A stretch of 64,000 bases of DNA from Patiria pectinifera. Its lineage: Eukaryota > Echinodermata > Asteroidea > Valvatida > Asterinidae. How positions within the stretch are numbered: position 1 is the first letter of the stretch; each line of letters opens with the position of its first letter. This document shows positions 40,401 to 50,600 of the stretch, piece after piece. The translations under genes and the position numbers were made by a program. Below the pieces are notes generated by a model, which was given only the letters and a program-made list of their open reading frames with translations, searched no databases and was not told the origin of the DNA. The stretch covers positions 1,426,001 to 1,490,000 of the forward strand of contig CM057137.1 of assembly GCA_029964075.1 (NCBI GenBank), given 5' to 3'.

Positions 40401-43400
40401 GTTGTCATATAAAATTTGCACATGTACAAATCGGGACGTAAATGTACACAGCGCATGAACAGAAGTAACAAAAGGTCTTTGACATGAAACACGAAATTGC
40501 CCTTACATTTTGGTCATGCAATTGCAAATGTGATATTAACCTTAGCCGTGTCCACGTTTTAACGTTTATTCCCACTCCCACACCGACATTAATAGGTGTT
40601 CTCATTGGTTATGTGAACAGAGCATGCGCTATTGTTCTAAATTGTATTGTTTTCCAGCTTGGTGTTTGTACGTAGATAGCATGCGCAGTATGATCGACAG
40701 TCTATATATACTTTGCGACCCAATTTCACGCTACGTCGGCTGAAAAACTGGCTCCGAGGTCGAGTTCCATTTGATATTCATCCGGGCTCATTACCAATTC
40801 ATTCGGACCTCGGCAAGGCAGGGCTGGGCCGTTGAGGATGATAGACTCTGGTGTGTCGTGGTTCGCGCAGGTGGTATGATGGGGTGGGTGGGTGGGGGGA
40901 GTAGGAGTGCAAGGGCAGGGCGTGAGAGGGGGGGGACGGGGGAGTCGAGCGGAAGGGGAGAGGTCGTGGCCTTGGGGAGCAGTAGAAGGGTAGAGTGTTG
41001 TTTTTCCCTCCATGTTCGCCTAACATAATGCCGGTGAAATGCGAAAGGGTGACGGGTGATGGTGAATCGAATGATGAGTGGTGATTTGGAATGGGTGATG
41101 ATTGTGATAGTGTTAATGCTATGCACATGGGTGCACCCGGGTGGTGGTGTCATTTTAATCGAGCTGAATGCACCATTTCCCACGTGTGGTTTTTTTTTTA
41201 TTTCAGCCAGTGATCTTCAGTCATTATCTTTATGTTCATGGGACAGCAAATATCTGTCCGAATTTCAGCCATAATTCACAATTCCATAATGAAAACCTGA
41301 AAATGGGCTTCATTCCACATTTTATTTTCAAGTGTATGATTCAAGTTGCGTTTGTTTGTTTGTTTTTTTGTTTTTTTTGCTAAGCATCTAGCAAGTAGAC
41401 CGAGCCTCCAACACCATTTCAACACATCTGAAATTCAAGGTAATAGTTTCCGCATAGGAGTGGCGAAGTCATACAAATTGATAAAATAGACCGATGAAAA
41501 AAAAATTAAAAGACAGAAGAATCAATGTTACCGGCGGACTGTGGACCCTGACGTGAACCGGCGGGAGGGCCCGGTCGACGGGACGGCGGTGGCGTGAGCC
41601 CCGTACACTCAGGAAATAGATAGTCCGGAGTAATAAAGAACCACTCACAAGACCAAAGGGAAACTCTCCACGGGGATGGGAATAGGACAGGTGGAAAGCG
41701 GGGTGAGGGTAATCACTTATCTGCCTTGGGGTCCCAGTCTGACTGCGATGGAAGGAGGGGGGATGGGCTGCCGCCGGCGCCAGGCTTGGCGAGCCGCAGG
41801 CCCGGAACGCGGAGGGGAAATTGGGACGGTTGTACCGTCCCAGTGAGCCGACCCTGCCTGGTCAATAATCATGCGTGTTCTCGTCCTCTGCTCTTGTGAG
41901 TTAGAAAGATGGATGGATGGCGAGGAAGCAAAGTGAAGTAGATGACGGGACGGGGAGAGGGTAATATTCGGAGGGGAATGGCTCGGCGGGGGGAACTCAA
42001 TTATGATCGCGGGTGGGCTGATGCGGGGTTGATGATGAAGGCTGGAACATTATGCGGCGACTCGCTGCATCAACTGCATCTTGATTATGCATACGGTGTC
42101 GCTGCGGGTTATTCTAGAGCCAAAAAATTACTGCGTTGCTAATTGTTTCTCGATCTTTAAACTTTTATGTCTTAGAACAATCCGGGCACGCTATCAGTTC
42201 TATCACGAAGGCCCTCTTCAATGGCGAAAGCATTGTGCTAGCTATTGTTCAGATAATCCGCCACAGGCAATTGCTTTGTACCATGGCTTGCACAACTGTC
42301 TCTCCATTGAAGGGGGCCCCATGCGTGTACAGCAATCACGCGCCCGGATTCGTCTATAGGCCACAGAAAATGACGTACCCAAAATAAATACAAGTTTTGA
42401 CTACAAATGAGAAAAATCCACGTCTTTTGCGTTTCATCAAAACGAGGGGTCAGTGGCTGTCAAAAGCTCAGTTTAATGACATCAAAGTATCATCTCAAAG
42501 TCACTGAGGCATCGAAACTCGAATGTGTGACTCTGAGAATCAGTGAAGAAACGACATGTAAAGAGATTACGCAATTCCAGGATAAAAAATAATTAAGCAG
42601 GGGGAAGCCCGCCCTCCAGAGTCAGATAAGGACTAAACCAGGCTGGGACTTTATCATGTATCAATGTAGGTGGAAAACGGAGCATGCAAGTTGTCCCAGA
42701 AACACGTCCAGACCACACTTCGCAAAACTTTTATATCGATACTCATCAACCGAGCAACGATAACACCAACAATATCGCACAACCCTCCCTGGCAATAACA
42801 GCAAACGCGTCTGCATCCACATTTTAGTCTGTTAGCTCATCCTGTACACCGCGCGCAAGCCCAAAAATGGCACCGGGGAAAAAAGAGCTCCATAATCCGG
42901 CCAAGCGATGCCGGGGATGTCAGCAGGGAGATGAACCAAGTAGACGGGGTAATGAGTTCTCGAAACGCGGTCCCACGCTCGGTCCGGCCTCGGCCCAGCA
43001 CGCTAACACCCTGGTTTCCCCCTTCGCTAAACACGGCCAAATCCCCTTGTGCAATAATGTACTTCGTCTAGAACCCCCCCCCCCCTCCCCGCCATCCCCT
43101 CTTCCCGATGACGTATTATATACGGTTTGTGGTGACGGTTGATGTTTAACATGCGCCTATTCAAATACTGACTGGGTTTGAATGATTGTTTGCATCGTTA
43201 GCTGGGGAAAGTGCAGTTATGGATTTTGGAAGTTCGGTTTTGGAAAATGAGACGTTTTTTTTTTAACCGTCCCATCAGCTATATACAATAAAGAGGACAA
43301 AGCAAATGGTCTTTGAGGTTTGGAAAATGGATAGGGAGGTTTTGTTTGGGAGGAATGCAATCATCTGTATAGGGAGACGATACGAGCTATGGGCAGATTT

Positions 43401-43754
43401 GCAGACCATGGATAAGCATTATATTAAACCATAAGCGACATTTTCATGTGTTTGATAAAGCTCTATAGTTGCGCCGTAGAACGTAGCCCAAAACACGCTC
43501 ACACACGAGTGCTGCAAATATAAAGTTGCGTGCTTTGAAACAATGCCTACGTGCTTACATTACATGTATCAAGCCTTAACAGCCAACAGAGGGCGCTGTT
43601 GTATCTTAACTCGTCTGAAGAAGACAAAATAATTATTCAGTCAAAATGCATTACTGAAACATTAATTACTACCGTGCCGTGTTTTTTAAGAGAAATATTT
43701 TACTGCAAACATAAAATTGCGCAGTCATCATTATGGATGTGTGATCGCTACCTA
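37406..43754. other. non-coding stretch
   Basis: No CSE1L 5' exon and no NOL4 N-terminal exon could be recognised here on either strand. There is a CpG-rich block (about 41530-41880) holding a perfect hairpin TGGGACGGT-TGT-ACCGTCCCA (41822-41842), a 12-C tract (43074-43085) and a CTCF-like motif (43583-43597). The open frames at 40726-41183 reflect G-rich low-complexity DNA. Confidence 0.4.
43583..43597 (+). promoter_or_regulatory. CTCF-like motif
   Basis: CCAACAGAGGGCGCT matches the animal CTCF core pattern (CCASYAGRKGGCRSY) at all but one position. It lies about 165 bp left of the promoter-like cluster and 310 bp left of the gap. Similar AGAGGGCGC cores recur across the window, so it may be a repeat-borne motif. 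Confidence 0.4.
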
Positions 43755-43880
43755 CACATTTACCAATGACGTCAAATTTCGTTGAGCTCTCATTGGCTAG
43801 ATTTGACCTGGGTCCGAACGCCAGTTCACGAGATGCACGTGCATGACTCATGCCTGTATGTTCCCACAATGCTTTGTGTT
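43755..43880. promoter_or_regulatory. promoter-like motif cluster (CSE1L/NOL4 side)
   Basis: Within about 110 bp occur CCAAT (43763-43767) overlapping a full CRE TGACGTCA (43767-43774) and an inverted CCAAT, ATTGGCT (43792-43798). They are followed by a 12-bp palindrome with a central E-box, ATGCACGTGCAT (43833-43844), an AP-1/Nrf-type TGACTCA (43844-43850) and TTCCCACAATGC (43861-43872), which resembles the ZNF143/SBS element of housekeeping promoters. No TATA box is seen. The position between the divergent NOL4 and CSE1L genes suits a promoter, but no transcription start or first exon is visible. Confidence 0.4.
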
Positions 43881-43910
43881 TCCTTTACGAGAATAATTAT
43901 GTTTTTAAAA

Positions 43911-44410
43911 NNNNNNNNNNNNNNNNNNNNNNNNNNNNNNNNNNNNNNNNNNNNNNNNNNNNNNNNNNNNNNNNNNNNNNNNNNNNNNNNNNNNNNNNNN
44001 NNNNNNNNNNNNNNNNNNNNNNNNNNNNNNNNNNNNNNNNNNNNNNNNNNNNNNNNNNNNNNNNNNNNNNNNNNNNNNNNNNNNNNNNNNNNNNNNNNNN
44101 NNNNNNNNNNNNNNNNNNNNNNNNNNNNNNNNNNNNNNNNNNNNNNNNNNNNNNNNNNNNNNNNNNNNNNNNNNNNNNNNNNNNNNNNNNNNNNNNNNNN
44201 NNNNNNNNNNNNNNNNNNNNNNNNNNNNNNNNNNNNNNNNNNNNNNNNNNNNNNNNNNNNNNNNNNNNNNNNNNNNNNNNNNNNNNNNNNNNNNNNNNNN
44301 NNNNNNNNNNNNNNNNNNNNNNNNNNNNNNNNNNNNNNNNNNNNNNNNNNNNNNNNNNNNNNNNNNNNNNNNNNNNNNNNNNNNNNNNNNNNNNNNNNNN
44401 NNNNNNNNNN
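43911..44410. other. assembly gap, 500 N
   Basis: Exactly 500 ambiguous bases, a common fixed placeholder used when scaffolding joins contigs of unknown spacing. It ends 56 bp before the first visible CSE1L exon. Open frames spanning it are artefacts. Confidence 0.99.
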
Positions 44411-44466
44411 AATATTTCCTGATCATCGTATTCATGTTGGTTTTCATGATTTAATGCATGATTTAG

Positions 44467-44634
44467 AATGAAGAAGAGGCTGGGACCTTAGAGCGACTCA
44501 AATCCCAGATCTGCGACAACATCGCCCTTTATGCGCAGAAATACGACGAGGAGTTTGGCACGTTCCTGCCGCAGTTTGTCACGGCCGTCTGGCATCTGCT
44601 GGTGACTACCGGCAAGGAAGTCAAATACGATCTG
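44467..44634 (+). CDS. CSE1L: CSE1L exon, first visible
   Basis: 56 codons from NEEEAGTLERLKSQICDN to GKEVKYDL, phase 0 at both ends. Acceptor is TGATTTAG and donor CTG-GTCAGT. It matches the human region starting DEEEAGLLELLKSQ, about 265 residues into the protein. Confidence 0.95.
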
Positions 44635-47600
44635 GTCAGTATGAAGCATTGAAAAGTTAACTTGTGTAAGGATTCGAACCCCAGACCACTAGATTACTGC
44701 AGCTGTGCTGAACCAACTGAGCTATCAGACCTTCATTTGCATCTTGAAAAAAGTTACAACTATTTAGTCAAAATCCTTGTAAACCAACTGGGCAATATGA
44801 AAAATTGAAAATTAACTTGGGGAATTGAACCCTAGACCTAAATATTACTGTAGCTGTGCTGAACCAACTGAGATACTTTTTGTTCATTCAACCCAAGATC
44901 TTTTTAAAAAAATCAGGAGTTTTAGAAGAATTTTGCTGGTTTGAAAACGGTAGACCCCATTAATTATTACCTGATAGGAGGCTTGATTCACCTTGAAATT
45001 TTAAACAGAGTTTCCAGCATATTTGTGAAGTTTGGAGGATTTTTTAAAGATTACTGACAAAAATATGGAGATACTTGGGTTAATGCCATCCAACAAAACC
45101 ACATTATTTAAGCCATATTTCAGCACAAATGGCCTCTTCCGAAGAAAAGAAGACTTTTTTGCCGTCGGTCAAATCTGACGTCATTAAATATTCCTGTTTT
45201 CAGTTGGTAAGTAACGCCATTCAGTTCCTGGCGTCAGTGGCCGACCGTGCTCACTACAAGGATCTCTTTGAGAAACCTGAAGTCTTGACCAGCATCTGTG
45301 AGAAAGTCATCGTGCCTAACATGGAGTTCAGAGGTACATTGTGGCCCAACTTTTATTATTAGACCCCAAAATTACGTAAACGTTATAAACTAGATAGACC
45401 GAGAAATATTTCAAATTCAAGAAAATTCTTTGGTTGACGTGCATTCAGATTGATTTACTTTGATCAAATTTTCAACTCTCACAATTTATGATTTTTTCGT
45501 CTTTGCTGTTAGCATCTGACGAGGAGTTGTTTGAGTTCAACCCAGAGGAATACATTCGAAGAGATATCGAAGGCTCAGGTTGGTTTTCCATTGGGCACTA
45601 AACTTCTTTTTCCCGAAATTTTACAGATGATGTATTTGTAAAAACTGTTCTTTTGCAAGAGACGACGTGAGAACATAATCTTGTTTACGTTTTATGTTTT
45701 AACCATACAGTTTATTCCATGCCATTTTCTTGCTAGATATTGACACGCGGCGACGCTCTGCCTGCGATCTCGTCAAATCTCTTTGTAAATTCTTCGAGGC
45801 AACCGTGACTCAGATTTTCTCGAGTTACGTCGGCGCCATGCTTGAGGTAATTTTTTGTGTAAACAAACAGTTGTATCTTAGTGCACAATCTTTTTTTTTT
45901 GTATTTGCAGAAATTTGCTTTGTGGCTCCAAAATTCAAAAGGACCATTTCAAAGCTAGTGGTATATTTGGCCCACCCTGTGAGCCATGCAGGTCAAAAGT
46001 GTGAACCATTTTCTTATGCTTCTGTCTTGAAATCGTTAATCTTAGGCGCTATTTACCCCAGATTCGTGTTTATTTCTTGCAGCTGTACGCCTCCAATCCT
46101 ACCACTAACTGGAAGAGTAAAGATGCAGCCATATATCTGGTCACCTCACTGGCCTCCAAGTCCAAGACACAAAAGGTAAAGAAAAGACTCGAATCGCAGG
46201 CACTTCGAACAATAACAGGTTTTAAGGGTGGATTTGGCTTGAAGCCAGGCTCCAGCATATCTTTCAAAGTCATGGTAGTCTAAGTCTTGAGTAAAAATCT
46301 GTTTTAGTCATGTTGTGATAATTCAAAGCGGAGCTAAATTTCAAAATAAAATTTGTTCCCACCAGCATGGTACAACGGAGGTCAGACAGCTAGTCAACAT
46401 TAACGATTTCTTCACCTTACACATCGCTTCAGATCTCCAATCAGACAAAGGTAGGTCTCATTAACAACGCGTCTCAACAATAATGTTGACTCCAGATCAG
46501 TTTATCTACTAAGCCCAAGTCATGAAACGGCATTCAACGTTAACCCTTTCCCCCTACGGTGTAAGAAAAAACTTATATCAGGAGGATTCAGGACTGTTAG
46601 GTTCCCATCATCTTTTCAGCAGATTTGTAATTAGGTGCTCACAAGTCTTTCAGAAGTCAATCACACGTCAAGTGAGCAACTTAACTGTGTTAAGTACAAG
46701 AGTATTCCTTGGTCAGCGTTCATTCCCAAAGTTAACTGACTTTCTTTTTTTTTACATGAAATTAACTTGAGATTGACTCTTGATTTTGATTTGTGATTTG
46801 ATTCGTGTGGACTTGCTGAAATTCAGTAAAAATGTAAGCACAGGGTGGTTAAGGCAACTGACTTTTGTTGCCCTTGTCCGTTATGAATAAAATGCATTTT
46901 CTGCTTTCACCCAGTCGATGAGTTTCCAGTTCTCAAGGCCGACGCTATCAAGTACGTGATGGCGTTCCGTCAGATCATACCGGCGGAGGTCCTGTCAGCG
47001 GCTATTCCATGTCTCATCACCCTACTCCGAGCGGAGAGTACCGTGGTCCATACCTACGCAGCCCACGCCATTGAGAGACTCTTCACGGTCAAACTGGGTA
47101 ACGGACACGGAGCGTGAGTTCAAAATCTTGAGTTATGAAGAATTTTTTTAATATCTTAACCAGTTCGCATTGGATGATGTGTAACACGCAGGGAGTGGGG
47201 CCAGAAAAATCTGTCAGTGACCCACTCGCATCAAGCGAGGCCAGAAATATCAGGGTGTGCTACCCGCAGATGACAGCCTTGTCCATCTTGGATCGAGGTT
47301 CGTGAAAAATAATCCCGCGCCTGGGTCCGGTCAATGTCAAAATAATCCCGGCGCGAACTGGTTAAAGAAAAAAATCCAAAGGTTGTGTCAGATGAGGAAA
47401 TTTACAGGCAACTTTTTTTCTGGTAATCTCTAAAAAAAAATAATAATAATAATAATAATGACGTATGATTTTCAGTTTTCATTTATAAGATGGAATTTAC
47501 GTCGGGAGCCGTAAATTCAATATTGCATTTTGCCGTTTGCTGACCCCGGCAAGCTCAGTGGTCGAGTGGTAAGACGTCTGCACTTATAAGCAGGAGGTCA

Positions 47601-50600
47601 TGGGTTCAGGTCCCATCCGAGTAGTTTGTGAATACTGAATTCCTGTAAACTGTTGGTTGTGCATGTATAGCCCTCAAAAGTTGCCTCATTTTCCCATGGC
47701 CTTCAAAGAATCTCTCCATCCGTCCCTAACCTGAGTGTTGACGTTGTGCAACAACATACTAAAAATGCCCTGACAAGATTTGAACCTTGGTCACTTCTCA
47801 CCTCTCACCCGGTACTGACTTTTGGCCTTTCTGTGTTTTGCCATTGTAGCATCTCGGTCGAGAGTGTCAAACCTCACATTGAGTTGCTGCTGACCAACCT
47901 CTTCGCAGCGATGGAGTTCTCAGGATCGGAAGAGAACGAATACATCATGAAAGGTATAGGCTTTTAACCATTAGCGCTTGTATTACGATGCATTTATTTT
48001 TGAACCCTAACCCTGCCAGACGCAACACAGTGCATCAGGTGTCAAAGTCTGTGGGACCTTACTGCATTGAGCCATCAACACCAGTGCTTTATCAGCCAAT
48101 TCTGTGACAATGAGAGCTAGTCCCATTGAACAATGCCACAGTTGTATCCTGCTGCAGTTGGTGACCACAGACTCTGGGGCAATAAGCCAGTTTGGTATTC
48201 TAAAATAGTCTGGTGCATAGCAAGATTCGACGATTTTTTTATCTCGGTAATAACAGCGGCAAATAAATGCACACAAGGCTATGGGGGATGTGGTAACCAA
48301 ATCTGCATTCTGTGCAATTTTTTGTGTAATCATAAAGAGATGGAATTTTCCTTCGCACAAAAGTTTTGACACACAAGACACCTAAAAAACGCTTCGCTGT
48401 CCAAAGGTTTTTTGCAAAATATTATACTTCAGAACACGATGATCTCTTCAATTTAGCTGGTACCTCGCTATGCTTTTGCACGCATTCAATGAAATTTATA
48501 TCCCGAAAGAAAAATCGGCAAATCTTGATCTGCACATGTGCAGTTGGAATATTGAACACACTTATTTGGCCTTGAGACTTTTGACCTGATGGATCTTGCT
48601 ACACTGAGCAGGCTTGTTATTTTGACAAGTGTTGTATGTTGTTGTGTTGTAGCCAAAAATACCCTGGTAGGTTCACAGTGCTGGTGCGGTACATGGACTG
48701 ACGTGTAAAAAAAATGTGAACTTGCAGAAATGAAATTGCAGCTTTGGGTATACCACAGGTAAAGGTAAAGGTACTCATAGCCATTATGGGGCAGTGGGAT
48801 GTTAGAGGTCCACTGTGTCTTGGGCGCGGCATATGAGTGGCGGTGCCCAGTCCTCTCCTCTCGCCGTCTTACCTTCCCTGAACGAATCAGGTACCCATTT
48901 CACTGTTGGGTCGTCAGAGAGAGTTTTCCAGTTTTTGGTCTGAATGGGATTCCAACCGCCAACCTTCCACTCCGTAGCTCCACGCTCAAACAGCTCGTCT
49001 ACGAGGCCCCTCTACCACAGGTACTGGAATCAATGACAAATTGAAATAAAATGATGTAAATTTTTGTTTCTGTTTTGTGTTCTGTTTGTCTTGCAGCAAT
49101 CATGAGATCCCTTGTCATGCTGAAAGCAGAGGCCGTACCCTACCTGCAGGTCATCGTCGCCAAACTGACTGAGAAATTACTCCTAGTCAGCAAGGTGAAG
49201 AAGCTTAAAGCATGGCCATCTCGCAAGAAAACAAGGGCTGTTAATTAATTGAGTGTGACATTAGGCTGCGTCTGAATTACTCGGCTGCGGCTGGAAAGAA
49301 CACATGCGTCTATGAGAAGTGTCCATAGCCATAGCCATAGCTATCTCTTATCAACGGCTTGATTCAGCTAGCAGAAAGAATGACAAGTTGTGAAATCTGC
49401 CGATGATATTTAGTTCTTGCATTTGAAGTGTAAAGTAAAGTCTGTCACGAGCCAATGTGGCCCATCAGGCCAGCGTTTATCTCCGGTTTCAGTAGCATGA
49501 AACGACTGAGAATATTTCTATTCCCCCTGGATGGGATGCTAGTCCATCGCAGGTTACTCCCCAGCTAATGCCGGTACCCATTTATACTCCTGGGTGGAGA
49601 GAGGCAAGTGGGGATGAAGTGGCTTGCCCAACCCCAAGGACACACCATATATGACCTGTTCTGTCAAAATCAGACTTTTCTGGGCATTAGGTCAAAAATG
49701 GGATTTGTGCATAATGTTAAAATATGGACATTTTCCTTGTAAAAGGTTTTCAAATTTTTGAAACCGGTCATTCCTGGGCAAAGTTATGCTATTTTGAAGT
49801 TCATTGTGTCGAAAAGTAGAAAACAGAGAAAATGGCCACAAACGTCACAAAACAGACATTTCTTTAACTGATATACCTTACATCATACCAAATCATCAAA
49901 ATACTTTATTTAGAGTTCAAATTATGGTTTTAAACTTTTATAGTATATTTTAGAAATGTTCAGTATAACAAATATGCAAAAATTAGAAAATCGCACAAAA
50001 ATCACCCCACAGCATTTTTTTGCCCTATCTCAATTTCAACCTCTGCCCAGAAGCGTCTGCTTTTGACAGAACAGGTCACATATGGCCAGCGGCTGGATTC
50101 AAACCCCTGACCCTCTGATCATGAGTCATAAACCCTAACCACCATGCCACATCCCCACATTGAAGTGTGAGCAGGCCTTAAAGTAATACTTCTTAATATT
50201 GTCCTCAGAATCCCAGCAAGCCTCACTTCAACCACTACCTGTTTGAGGCCATCAGTCTGTCTGTCCGGTCTGGTTGCCAAGCCGACGCAGCCAACGTCTC
50301 CATCTTTGAGATGGCCCTGTTCCCACCATTCCAAGACATACTCACTGCAGACATTGGAGGTAAGACTCATGTCTTAGGCCAAATTTTGGACCAATTTTGT
50401 TTGCATGCCGTTGTAGGAATTGATACTATGAAGTAATTACCATAGCTGCAATAAAAGATTTCAAGAAATTTCAGACGCTCAAACTCATCGCAACTTATAT
50501 GTCAGCTCATTACGAGTTATAAAAAGCTTTGGTTCAGCATCAATGAGAGGCATTTCACGATATAATGAGCTGAGAAACAAGCCCAAAATCTAGACAAAAT

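Noticed and set aside
40726..41183. Minus frame ending MSPDEYQMELDLGASFSADV as a NOL4 N-terminal exon
   Set aside because: It does not match the NOL4 N-terminus, and most of the frame is low-complexity proline/threonine from a G-rich tract.
43782..44471. Long open frames across the gap
   Set aside because: They consist almost entirely of Ns and carry no information.
44671..44732. Functional tRNA gene
   Set aside because: The A- and B-boxes are present but the arms do not pair properly and there is a duplicated decayed copy; a SINE head fits better.
47543..47625. Functional tRNA gene with a TAT-like anticodon
   Set aside because: Eight-base anticodon loop and no acceptor stem; a tRNA-derived element is more likely.
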